Shown: piece after piece, positions 9,681 to 20,054 of the stretch
Numbering within the stretch: position 1 is the first letter of the stretch
Layout: each line of letters starts with the position of its first letter
Assembly: GCA_026770575.1 (NCBI GenBank)
Contig: MU657743.1
Location: 1 to 29,953, forward strand
Length of the DNA: 29,953 nt
Reading direction: 5' to 3'
DNA from: Pelagophyceae sp. CCMP2097
Lineage: Eukaryota; Sar; Pelagophyceae
Notes under the pieces: model-generated
Databases searched by the model: none
Told to the model about the DNA's origin: nothing
Seen by the model: the letters and a program-made list of their open reading frames with translations, nothing else
Translations under genes and position numbers: made by a program

Positions 9681-12600
9681 TTATACGAACGCGGTGGCGT
9701 CGTCTGCGGCGTCGGGCTCCGCGTCTCGGAGTCTGAGATGCTCTTCGTCGTCCGCAGCTGCCGCGCGCCGCGCGCAGCACGCCGCCGCGCGGCACTTCTC
9801 GGCGAGTCTAGACGCGCACCACGCGCCCGCGGGCACGACGGGCGCCGAGAGGAAGGCCTGGTATAGGGCCAGGAGAGGGAGGAACGCGAGCAGGCTCGCG
9901 CCGTCGACGCCCCCAATGACGCGCCGCGCCTATCAAACTATCGAATCGAGTCGTATACAAGCCACTTCATCGACAAGCCTCCCCGCGGAAGCCACGGTCC
10001 GGCACTCCAAAGGCAAGTCACGGTCACGGTCACGCACGACGACGAGGGCGATTGGGCGAAACAACCAATTGAAGCAGTACACCGTCACCGTGTTCTCGCC
10101 CGCGCGCGTCAGGCCGAAGATTCGCGCCGAAGGGGCGAAGTGCACCAAAGTGATTTGCAGCACCTATTGCCCACGTTTCCCGCGTTGCCGACTCTGGGAC
10201 GTTTTTCCGAATGGGCTCCTCACCGTGGCCCAGACGGCCATGGCCACGTCCGTCAGCGCGGCAAAGGGCCGTGCGCGCACGCAGAGTCCGTCGCAGTGCG
10301 AGAGGACGCAGAGGGCCCAGCGGCCGGCGACGTCCGCCGGGGGCAGGACGGCCCCTTGGCACCATTCTCGGAACGGGGCCACGCGCCGCGCGTGCAGCAC
10401 CGCGGCCACGAAGCGCACGGAAACGACGGTTAAAGCGGCGACGTCGCGGAGGCGCGCGTTGTTGAAATAGAAGCACCGCCTCGCCGACGATTCCGGCTTG
10501 GAAGACGTAAAGAAGCCAAACGAGGGCTCAAACGACCTCGCGAGACGCATCACCGGCGGCGCCACGTAGTACCATAAAGCGTTGCGGTACTGCGAGATTC
10601 GGTAGAGGCCGAAAACGTGCAGGTTGGGCGTGCGCGCTATCGACGGCAGCAAGTAGAAGAAGACGCACAACGCCCACCCTATCCGCGGCAAAATGTCCGC
10701 GGCGCGGCTCCGCGGCGGCGTTTCTGCGCCCCGCGCCGAAGAAGCGCCGCGCTTCTCGCTCGGACTCCGGCCGTCGACGAAGCCATTGGCTCCATCGAAC
10801 CATTTCTGCAGCCGTCTCCGAAGCCGCTTCGCCACAACGCGCGAGGCTCGAACGACTAACAGCGTCGGCAGGAACCAGTTGTGGACGTCGTGATCACCCC
10901 GCAGGCCGCCGAAGACCCAGCCGTAGAAGAGGGGCATGATCCTGGCTTCCGCCATCATGGTCGCAAAGAGCACTGCGACGAGCACTGCGAAGAACGCCAG
11001 CCCCTCTTCAAAGTTCAAATGCGCCTCGTCTGCAAAGCCGGCGACGGCGAAGAACAAAGGGAGCGCCACCTTTGACGGCGACCCGAGGAACGTGTACGCG
11101 ACGGACACATCACCTATTGAGCGCATCAACCTTTGAAACACCGCCTCCAATCCAAGCGCACCGTAGCCGCCTCTAGAAACGGTGTTGCGCCGGAGCCAGT
11201 TTGGGGAGTTTGACGTGTCGAAGCACCTGCCGGCAACGTCCGCGAGGTGCGCGCTCGAGCACCAAGACGCACCAATTGAACAAAAGAGCAAACATGCAAA
11301 TCGCATACGCGTGCGACTGCATGTGCCTCGCCGACGCGCGCGGCGCCGCTCTCGCGTGCGAGGTGCGGCCGCGCATCATGGATAAAGAGTCCATGTCCTC
11401 GACCGCGTCCTCTTCCTTCACCTCGTCGTCGGGGCCCGCCTCAATACAAGCCCTGGGCTTGCGCTGCTGCACGAGCATGACTCGCCGGAGCCGCGCCTCT
11501 CCGACTGTGCCGGGGCCGACGTCGAAGACGGCGTCTTGCGACGACTGCACGGCTTCCGCGTCCAGCCCGAGCCTCTTTGCGAGGCCGATGCGCGCCGGTT
11601 TCCCAGTCGGGCCCACGGGGATCTCCGGCACGATGACGCAGACTTCCGGTAAAGCGCGCGCGTTGACGGTGCCCGACGCGGTGGCCCAAGAGCGCAGTTC
11701 GGCCAGTGTGGTCACGCGGCCAGCCTCGCCTACAAAAGCCATCTAAGGGACCCCACGCCTTCCGACGGCACCCCGCGTCTCCCGAAGGACGCGGCTTCTC
11801 ACAGACGACTGCGACGGCCATGACCTCGCCCAGGAGCGCGTGCGGGGCCGCGAACGCGACGACTTGCCGAACTGCCGCGTGCGAGAGCAGCGCGTCTTCG
11901 ACGGGAAACGGCGAGAATTTCTCGCCGCCGCGGTTCACCACCTCCTTGAACCGCCCGACGAGGTGGAGGTGTCCGTCCGTGTCGAAGAATCCTTTATCAC
12001 CAGTTCGTAAGCACTTTAAGGCTCGGACTTGAACAAACGTGTTGGGATCCGGCCTCCCCGCGCGCAGCTCGTAGCCAGCAGTGACGCAGGGCCCGAAGAC
12101 GCAGACTTCGCCCTCTGCGCCTTGCACAGCTTCGTTTGAAGTCTCGGCGTCGACAATAAAGACCTGCGGCCCCGCCGCCGGCCCCACACTTTCCAGCTTC
12201 CTCGGCTGGCCGAATCTAGGGTTGGAGCAGATGGGCATCGACTCGGACATGGCGTACGTCGGCAGCACAGTGCTCCCCTGAAACACCTTTTCCAGCCGGC
12301 GCGCCACAGTCGGCAATAAAGCGGCCGAGCAGTTACGGACGAGCACAATGGAAGAGGTCGAGTCCTCCTTGGTCTCGCGCCTTGAGATTGCGGCGTCTTC
12401 TCGGAAGGATGCGATGGCCTGATGCATGGTCGGGACCGCGCTGTACCAAGTCGGCCGTCGCTTCTCCAAAACGTCAAAGAACCCTTCCAACCCCAGCTGC
12501 GCCAGGCCCGGCGCCAAGATCACGGACGAGCCGGAGACGAGCGTCGCGAGCAGATTGACGGCCAAGCCGTGAATATGGAAGAGAGGCATGACGTTCAAAC

Positions 12601-13340
12601 AGACGTCCGTCGGTTCAAGGCGCAGCGTCTGCGCAATAAACTGCGACCCCGCTGAGAGGTTGCCGTGCGTCAGAGGCACCGTCTTCGGCTTGGACGTCGT
12701 CCCGGAAGTGTGCAGCACCATAGCTACGTCGGAAGCGGAGGTGGCCGATTGCGTAAACGCGCGGCCCATCTCGCGGCCCGCCTGTCGGAGGCACAAGTCG
12801 ACGAAGAGCCCACCGATGCGCGGACGGGCTTCGATGACGGGCAGGCCGCGTTTCATTGCGACTGCGATCATGTCTCCGTCGACGTCGTTCTCGTGGACGA
12901 TCAAGCAAGCCGCGGGGAGGTCCTCGTACTCAAACTCGTACTCGCATCTCGCCAACGCCCTGGAAAGCGGCGCGAAGACGTAGCCCTTTGCGGCGACGGT
13001 GCAGAACATCAAGGCCATCTCCAATCCGCTGTCGAGGCCGCAACAGACGCGTTGCTGCCGGGAGACGCCCGCGGCCACCAACGCAGAGTCGTCAAAGCCG
13101 AGCACAAACGCCGCCAGCTCCGCGTGCCTGCGCAGGCGGTGCGGGGCCGCGCGGCAAAGGCGAAGGAGAAAGGGCGACGCTAAAAAAGCAAAGAAGGGGC
13201 GACGGCAACTGTGCGCGATGGATCTCGGCTTCTACGCACGTTATCGCACCGCCGTCGAGGGTGCGCAGCGCGGGCCTGGTCGACGACGCATGGAAGAGGT
13301 CGGTGAACGCCGAAGCGTCGCGCCGGCGCGTCAGCTCCAT
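9681..13340 (-). CDS. AAE3/PCS60-like acyl-CoA synthetase fused to a multi-helix membrane domain
   Basis: Exons 13240-13340, 11803-13127, 11273-11729, 10224-11226, 10038-10163 and 9681-9929 all have GT-AG borders and give 1086 residues exactly in frame. The N-terminal ~600 residues form an adenylate-forming ligase: HTSGTTSKPKTVPLTH (AMP-binding loop), PLFHIHGLAVNLLATL, TWYSAVPTMHQAI, YAMSE, LRTGDKGFFD, GRFKEVVNRGGEKFSP, and PVGPTGKPAR carrying the usual C-terminal lysine. The pattern is closest to oxalyl-CoA synthetase AAE3/PCS60 (family knowledge). After an acidic linker come about nine hydrophobic stretches, for example AYAICMFALLFNW, GLAFFAVLVAVLFATMM, ALCVFFYLLPSIA, ITLVHFA and LLAFLPLLALYQAFLSAPVV. 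These could be an acyltransferase-3-like membrane domain, so the protein might activate an acid and pass it on in a membrane; that is inference. The start at 13340 is the first ATG. Confidence 0.87.
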
Positions 13341-13496
13341 CGCGACGCCGGGGCGGCTGGAAAAAGAAGGGCCCGGCCCGAAAGAGCTTTATCTTAAAAC
13401 TTTCTGAAAATCGAAACCGAAAATTCGAAGAAAACCGAGGTGAAGAATCAGAAGAGAGATTTCCGGTTGGAACGCGCCGCGCTCGCAGGGCGCCGG
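13341..13496. promoter_or_regulatory. Short bidirectional promoter region
   Basis: Only 156 bases separate the start codons of the divergent synthetase (minus) and hydrolase (plus) genes, so both promoters must overlap here. An AT-rich core lies at 13390-13440 (TTATCTTAAAAC, GAAAATCGAAACC). No canonical TATA box stands out. Confidence 0.5.
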
Positions 13497-14987
13497 ATGC
13501 CCATGCACCGCAAGGCGTTCTCGGAGACGCAGCCGCGGTCGTCCAGGTCGAACTCGCCGGCGGCGCTGCCGTCAGATTCAGAGTCGGACGACGAGGATTT
13601 AACGCCGCAATCCGGCGGCGCGCCGCTGCTCCGCGCTTCGGCGCGGCGGCCTAAAAGATGCGCCGGGGCCCGCGCAACGGTCTGCTGCGCGGTGGCGGTT
13701 TTTGCATTTGGGGGCGTCTGGTTGGTTTGGACGTTCGGAAGAGGCGTCAAGAAACTCGTCTGTCAAAGAGGCGGCCCGGCTGCATGCATCCCCGCCGTGT
13801 CGGGAGTCGTCTTCGCCGTGCGGCAGGCCCCGAATTCTACGAAAAGGCCGCTGGCGTTGGACCTGTACTTGCCGGAAGGGCCGACGAAAGGGGCTGTGCT
13901 TTTATACTTACATAAAGGCGGGTTCTTCAAAGGCGCCCGTGAACACGTCCCTTGCTCCGGCAGCTGCGCCCAATTCGTCACGCGCGACTACGTGGCGCCG
14001 TTGGCAGTGAAGCAAGTCGTCGGCATGGGCATCGCGGTAGCGACGGTGCGCCTTTTTATGACAATGCTTTGGCCGTCTTCGAAACCGCGCGTCTCTTTCG
14101 AAACTGCGCTTCTTCACCACCGAATCGTAGGCGGACTACCGGCTCTGCTCCGAGTTGGACCAGCCGCTGTACCCGGCGCCGCTGGAGGACGCTCGGCTGG
14201 CGGTCAAGTTTCTGCGCAAGCAGGGCTATGGTAAGGTAGGCTGCTTTGGCATGTCCGCAGGCGCAGGAATCTGCTCCGCGCTCGCCGTGAGTGCACCTGT
14301 GCCCGTGACCGTGGCCAGAGTGCCTCCACCGTGCCCAGAGTGTCTCCACCGTGGCCAGAGTGCCTCCGTGGCCAGAGCGCCTCGGCCGTGGCCAGAGTGC
14401 CTCGGCCGTGCTCGCCCTCTGCGCCGACCGCTCGCCTTTAGGCGGGCGGCGACGTGGACGCGGGCGTCTCCATCGCGGGCTGGGCGGACTGGTTCGAACA
14501 GGATTCGGTCAAGGGCCTCAGCTGCAGGCACGCGGCCGTCTGTTCGGCGGCAGGGTCGAACTTTGCTGCGGGCTGGGACCTTGGAAAGAACCTTTCGCAG
14601 CTGCCTCAGAAAATACAGCGCACGCTCCGCCTGGCGAGCCTCGTCTCCGCCGTGGACCAGCGGCAGATTGGCTTTGACCGGCTGCAGATTGGATTTGAAT
14701 CGAATTTTACCTTTGTCAACGCTTCGAAGCTGCCATCGCCTCTGCTGCTGATCCACGGCGAGGCGGATACTTGCCATCCGTCAGTGAACTCTCAAGTCCT
14801 GGCGAAGGCGTACGCCCGGCGCGGCGCCACCATCGAAGTCGCCCTGTCGAAGAACGTCGGCCACTCCATCTGCCATCCTCGGCGCGTGGAGAGGCAGGCC
14901 GTGGCGTTTGTGCAGAGGCACTTGCTTAAAATGGCCGCCGAGGTCGCGCCGAAGGCAAAAACGAGCAAATGGTTCAAGTGCCGCTGA
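13497..14987 (+). CDS. Membrane-anchored alpha/beta hydrolase (esterase/lipase, HSL-like)
   Basis: Exons 13497-14045, 14131-14286 and 14442-14987 (donors GTGCGC and GTGAGT, acceptors TAG) give 416 residues in frame. The first ATG is at 13497. A Ser/Asp-rich N-terminal tail precedes one membrane helix (~61-80, TVCCAVAVFAFGGVWLVWTF), so it is probably a type II membrane protein. The hydrolase fold shows YLHKGGFFKG in place of the HGGG oxyanion motif, AVAT|ADYRL and YPAPLEDARLAVKFL across intron 1, the nucleophile elbow GMSAG (Ser ~225), the acid in IHGEAD (Asp ~344) and the histidine in VGHSICHP (His ~376). Substrate unknown. It shares a 156-base promoter with the synthetase gene. Confidence 0.9.
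14311..14407. repeat. ~20-bp minisatellite inside intron 2 of the hydrolase gene
   Basis: Five units of GTGGCCAGAGTGCCTCCACC type (17-20 bases) fill most of the 155-base intron 14287-14441. Confidence 0.85.
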
Positions 14988-15527
14988 CCACGCTACCGGC
15001 CCCCGCGGACCGCGCGATTTACCCACGGCTCCGACGACGCGCTGGGGCCGCGCGCTCTGCTGCCGCACGTCGGCGGCGTTTGACGTCGTCGGCGAGCACT
15101 TTTTTTGTCCGAGCCACGGCTGTGACGTTTCCGCGGTGCGTCTACAGCCTTTCGGCCCCAGCTCCATCCTCGCCACGCGCGGGGACGACGCGCACCGCGA
15201 CGACGACACGACGCAGCGGGCCTCGTCGCCGGCCGCCGCGCCGTGGGCGATCCGCGGGCGGCGGGCTCCGAGGCCGACGGCCGCCGCGCCGCCTCTTGGA
15301 TTTTCGAGGTGCCGAGTGCCCGGCGCGCGGCGCCCAAAGCTCCCGCGCGGCGTCCGCAGCCACGCCGACCGGGCCGCGCTGCACGCTCCGGCGCGCTGCT
15401 TTGCGCGACCGGGCGTCGGGGCACGGCGTTTCTCGGAGCCCGGCGACGTCGACTCAACTTTGTCATTAACAACACATTTCTTCAATCGATGGGGCGAGCG
15501 TATCTCGGTGATGGCGGAAGTGGTTCG
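14988..15527. other. Convergent intergenic stretch, no gene recognised
   Basis: It lies between the stop codons of the convergent hydrolase and dynein light-chain genes. Long frames are open on both strands because of high GC, but all are Arg/Pro/Ala-rich with no family-like segment. I see nothing else in it. Confidence 0.5.
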
Positions 15528-16028
15528 TCAGATTGCAGAGGCAAAGGCGTGGAGGATGCAGAGCATCGAGGCGTTTTTCCTACGTCGATTCGGCTCCAAA
15601 CGTCTTGGTGAAGCGCTGTTGTCCGAGGTTTTGGGTGCTCACCATTCTGCATGGACACTGCCGTCCGTCTTCGGGTCCCAACTCGCGACGCACTCGCTGT
15701 GCACCTGGCTCTCGCGCAGCTCCAGCAAGAGGCACGACACCACGAACTTGAAGTTGGGCGAGAGCTCGACCTGCGGGGGGGCGTGCAGGGTCTTTTCGCG
15801 GGGCTTTGGCTTTGGCGTTTGGCCGTTTACTTTTGAGCTTTGGGGACGCCGTTTTTTGACGAGGGCGTCGACGGCGGTCTGCGTGACGGCGTCGGACCAT
15901 TGCGTCTGGTACTTTACGTCGTAGGATTTGCCGTCGAGGTGCCTCTTGCACGCGGTGAGCAGCGCCGTTTCCGCTTTTTCGCGAATCAAACCAAAGTCGA
16001 CGACCGCGTCGCCCGGCGGCGCGCTCAT
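15528..16028 (-). CDS. Tctex1-type dynein light chain
   Basis: Predicted subunit of a dynein motor (cytoplasmic or flagellar) that helps hold the intermediate chains or cargo. Exons 15643-16028 and 15528-15579 with a GTGAGC...TAG intron of 63 bases give 145 residues. Start MSAPPGDAVVDFG is the first ATG after in-frame non-ATG codons. Tctex1/DYNLT landmarks are IREKAETALLTAC, LDGKSYDVKYQTQWSDAV, NFKFVVSCLLLEL, and the end CVASWDPKTDGSVHAEW|KNASMLCILHAFASAI, in which the intron splits the Trp codon and restores the family's W-x-N-x-x-M ending. A Lys/Pro-rich insert (KKRRPQSSK...PKPKPREK) lies in the middle. Pelagophyte motility genes are not always expected, so its motor context is of interest. 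Confidence 0.9.
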
Positions 16029-16442
16029 CCGGCAATGCCGGGCGCCAAGAAGGATGAGTCCAAAGGCCTGGATCACACACCCCGGCCGTTGGCCGACACC
16101 GTCGCTGAAAAGTGACCGTTCAGGAAAAGGGCCCAATTTTCAAAAGTTCGAAAAGTCAAATAAGTGAAGGTTGTCCGTTTCGGCCAAGCCGCAAGCCGCT
16201 ACAATTGTAGGGCCCGCAAAAAGCACGACGCCGAGGCCGATATGCCATCTCCGACGGACGATGGCCTCCCGAGCAGACGAGGTAACATCGCACGTCCGTG
16301 GGCCGCGGGCCTTTGAGAGATTCGGGGTTGTACTGAGACGGCCGCTCGTCACGGATGGGGCCCGCGCGCGGCGCTTGGTCGTCGCGGCGCCGAGCAGCCG
16401 GCGCTTTCTTGGTCGTCGCAGACTTTGCGCCGTCGCAGGCTC
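16029..16442. other. Spacer upstream of the dynein light-chain gene
   Basis: Presumed promoter of the dynein light-chain gene and 3' flank of the esterase-like gene. No supported gene is seen. Confidence 0.45.
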
Positions 16443-18190
16443 TCACTTCGGCGGGGCCTCTGCCGGGCCGAGGGCGTCGACGGGATTCGTGGCGTCGAAG
16501 TAGAATAGGACGTCGAACTGGTCTTTCAGATCGCAGAGGTAGTAGTGCGAGGCGCGCTCCGTCTCCGGCCGGTAAACGACGCCAATAGCGCGCTCGAGGC
16601 GCGGCCGGCGCAGCGCGCGGCGCGTCTCGGCGTCGCCGAGGTCGAGGACGAAATGCTCCGCGCCCGGCTCCGTTGCGCAGTGCAGGAAGTCTTCAAACGA
16701 GTTCGCCCTCCCCGGTCGGACGTCCTTGACGACGCGCTCGGCGACCCTGTCGTCTGCGCAGGCGACGCTGCCCGAGTGCGTCGACTGGCCGACGAGCATC
16801 GATGCGGTGCCGTAGTGCTCGCGGACGAGCTGGCCGACGGTGACCTCTTTTTCCCGAGGCCAAGCCGCCGCCGCCGCCGGCGCGGTGCCGGTCCGCGGCC
16901 TCGGCGGGGCCGCCCTCTGCGAGGTGCGTGTGTCGAGCGTCGCCGCAATGCGAGTTGTGCGCCCAGACGGCCAGCCTCGCGCGCTTCGCGCCGCGCGTCT
17001 TCTTCAGGTGCGCCTCGACTCGAAGGAGCTGCTGGAAGAAGTGCCGGTCGCGGACGTTCCAAGAACCCTGGGCGGCAAAGGCGGCGATGTGGTACGCCTC
17101 GGCGGAGACGATTATATGGGCGTCGAGTTCGACAAGGGGCAGTCGATGTGTTTCCAAAGGCCCTTCGGCGTAGATAGTCCACATCTTTGGTGTACTATGA
17201 TTCGTTGCAAAAGGCCGCGTCCTTTGCTCGCAGGCCGTTTGGGCCTTTGGCGGCGAGGTCCTCCTTCCGCGCGGTGATGGCGCGGCACGCCTCCGCCGCC
17301 GCGGAAGCGCAGCCGGCGACGAGGCCGCAGGCGGCGAGGGAACCGTACCTATACGAGGCTGCTGTCCGGTCGCTGCGCGTCAACCACGGAACATGTCGCT
17401 TACGTCGACGCGTCGAGGCGGCCGAAGCAGCCGTACTGCATACGTACGAGCTCGGCGAGGCCGACGTCGCGCGCCTCGAGGTATTTCAACACTGCCGCCA
17501 TCGACGTTCGCAGCGAGTACAAGTCGAGGCCGTAAATGCCCACGGCGTCGCGGTCGTCTTCGACGGCCGCGTTGTGCGCGCGCAGCCACTCGTCGAACTC
17601 CAAAGTCTCCGAGTTGTTCCACATCCACGCCGGGAACCGCGCCTCGAAGGCCGTCTCGAGCACGGCGCCGGCGCCGTTTTCGAACTCGCCGTTGACGTAG
17701 CGGTGCACCAGGCGCGCCGGCGGCTCGTCGGCCTCGAGGAGCACCGCGAAGCACTTTTTCTCCAAGATGAGCTTCTTTGTCACCTATCATTGACTCTTTG
17801 GCTGCGGCGGCGCGCCGCCGTCGGCCGCGTCCAAAGGTCGACGAATGCCGCGTCCAAAGGTCGACGAATACAGACGCACCTCGATGCGCGCGGCGTAGAA
17901 CTCGTGCGTGCCGTGCGAGCTCTCGCCGACGCAGACGACGCGCGTTTTGTCGCACTTTTCCGCGACGAATCCGGCGGCCGCTCTGGCGAGGTCGGCCGCG
18001 TCGCCCGAGGCCGCTTTGCGCCGCTGGCGAAGAGTGGCCACGTCCTCGCGCGAGAACGTGTTCGTCGCCTCGGCGTCGTCGAGTTCGTCGAGGAAGCGCC
18101 TGAGACGATAAGAGTGCGGGGTCCGCGCCGGGCCCGACAAAATTTGGTTGATCCGAATAGGCCAGGAGAAGGTCCTCCGGGAAAGGACAT
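16443..18190 (-). CDS. Erythromycin-esterase-like hydrolase with frame discontinuities
   Basis: The family contains bacterial macrolide esterases and many uncharacterised hydrolases. Recognisable pieces in order: VVCVGESSHGTHEFY, EADEPPARLVHRYVNG, RFPAWMWNN, FDEWLRAHN, GIYGLDLYSL, WNVRDRHFF, AVWAHNSHCGDAR, VTVGQLVREHYG, LERAIGVVYRPETERASHYY and DQFDVLFYFD. Proposed exons: up to 17880, then 17404-17783, 17228-17348, 16900-17184, 16443-16844. The first two introns are clean GT-AG (GTGCGT, GTAAGC). Two later breaks, an in-frame TAG at 17195-17197 and a shift near 16860 in a GGC run, have no GT donor; GC-AG introns (17185-17227 and 16845-16899) would repair both. The alternatives are a decaying pseudogene or sequence error. 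The 5' end is unresolved; 18190 is the nearest ATG, but its frame does not connect directly. Confidence 0.72.
17824..17869. repeat. Exact 23-bp tandem duplication in an intron
   Basis: GCCGCGTCCAAAGGTCGACGAAT is present twice back to back (17824-17846 and 17847-17869) inside the 96-base intron 17784-17879 of the esterase-like gene. Confidence 0.92.
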
Positions 18191-20054
18191 GCTGTGATTC
18201 TTATTACAATACATTTACACGAGAGGGCCTTCAAGTTTGGATGCTAAGGACGCCGGAAAGGAACCATTGCTTCTGCCGCGCCGCCGCCGTCGCCACGGCG
18301 CGCGCCCGCGGAATACCGTCGATGCGGCTCACGTGCTTCGCTCTGCGGCCGAGCGAGAGTGCGGCGGAGCCCAGGTGGAATCCGGCGGTACATCCAGTTC
18401 CGAGAAAGTTTCGGCTTCGGGTTGTTTTTATACTTTTATAAAATTCCAAAAGTCTCGCTAAAACAAATAGTGTTCCGAGATAGGGTTACGGTCCCTCCTG
18501 GCTGCGCTGGCAGCAAGCGGGCCGCGGGTTGCCGCACGGACGCCATGAGGCAGGCACATCACCCACCGACAAATTCCGATCGATTGCTTCGCTCGCTAAG
18601 CTCGCCCTTTGGTGTGAACGGACCGCAAGATAGTCGCCAGTGTCCAGAAGAGCGATCACTCCCATCGACCTTCATCGCATCGAGACTTTGCCGCATCGAC
18701 TTCGGTGCGTCTTCGGCGCCTTCTTGGCCCCTCCTCCCCCCTCCCGCAGTGATGTCAACAGCATAGTTCACTCTGAAAGCGCTTACAGCTAACGTGTGGT
18801 TAAAACATCACCATCTTTCGACTGAGCGAAGTTCCTACGAGAGACAACCCGAGCGCCGGTTGCATGCGCCGACCCGCCCGTCTAGGCGAACGCTGGAGCG
18901 TCCTCGAGCGCCTCGAGTGCAGCAGCGCCGCCGCGGCTTAACCGGTGCGTCGACGAGAGGCTTGCGTTGGAGCGTGCGGACGCCTCGAGAGAACTCTCCT
19001 AGCCCCTTTGCCGCTTCGGCCGGATTGCTCCGCGGAAACGCTCCCACAATCGCCGAGGCCTTTCAAGGGGCTTAGATCTTCGCCTATCTGGGCACTCCTC
19101 CCCTCTAACCATGTGGGTCGGAGAATCAGCGCGCATACATCTAGGTTGACTTCGTCCTCGTGCCTATCGCGCCAAAGGCGGGGCCTCTCGGTGCGTCTCC
19201 GCCTGGGTCCGATGGAATCGGAGACCCTGGGAAAATTGCGCGCAGACTCCAGCTGAAAAGCTGCCTCTTGTCTGCGCGTCCAGACACTCGGGGGATACTC
19301 AACGCCCTCCTCGAGGGGGCGCGCCGGGGTCCAACCGGCCACACGGCTGGTTTTCAGCTGGTCGGTTGGGCCTCGGCGACCGGCGCCCTTAAGGACACTG
19401 CCGTTCCCGTAACTGGGCCTTCACCGGCGGCACCGAGTCATAGCGACGGGACATTTTTAGGTCACATTAGAATCCATCTCATCGGCGGCGCGCGTGGGCA
19501 TCCAAGCGGCGCCTTGAGGTGCGTCTTTTGCTGCGTATCATTTTAATCCGCGCAATTCTCTCCCTGACTCCGCCTTGTGGCAACACTTTGGTGGCGGTTT
19601 CGGTCTCAATATTCTTGCAAGACAACTCATGGAGACACACACTCACCGGCGTTTCATTATCGTACTGGACTCACTGGCCTTTGTCGACACACAGGTGCGG
19701 CGCCCCGGCCTTCCATCACGCGCCTACGAGCGGACTGCCGCGTTTTAAATACTACTAAAGAAACGATTCAATCAATGTCGGCACTCTTCGCATACCGACG
19801 GCGGGTGCGCTTGCCCTGCAACGCCGCGGGAAAATCTCGATTCTCGAACCATCGAACTGTCTTAAAACAGCTTAAAAAGAAAGACAGCCCGTTCGTCGGG
19901 ACCCGACGGCCGCACTGCGCATCGGCCAACCGGATCGTGCACCGAGCCTCGCCGAGGCGCGCATGCACGCGCGCTCCGCATATTCGAGTGCGATTCTGCA
20001 AGCCGTCATTTCGGAGAAGGGTGACCTTTTCGAGCGCTGCTCAGAGCTCTGACC
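18191..20054. other. Gene-poor stretch with a stem-loop
   Basis: In 1.9 kb I find no exon with family-like sequence. Composition is lower in GC than the genes. Notable items are an inverted pair CCAACCGGCC/GGTCGGTTGG (19331-19340 and 19360-19369) with a 19-base loop, and an 11-base inverted pair CCAGCTGAAAA/TTTTCAGCTGG at 19249 and 19351. An unrecognised non-coding RNA or a diverged gene is possible. The left end must hold the 5' part of the esterase-like gene. Confidence 0.4.

Noticed and set aside
9631..10470. 279-codon plus-strand open frame
   Set aside because: It lies opposite exons and introns of the synthetase-fusion gene; composition is that of an antisense shadow.
14908..15924. 338-codon plus-strand open frame across the hydrolase end and the dynein light-chain gene
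   Set aside because: It overlaps two well-supported genes, and its own sequence has no family resemblance.
18231..18449. Small minus-strand frame (NFLGTGCTAGFHLGSAALSL)
   Set aside because: Possible 5' exon of the esterase-like gene, but neither family match nor connecting splice site could be shown.
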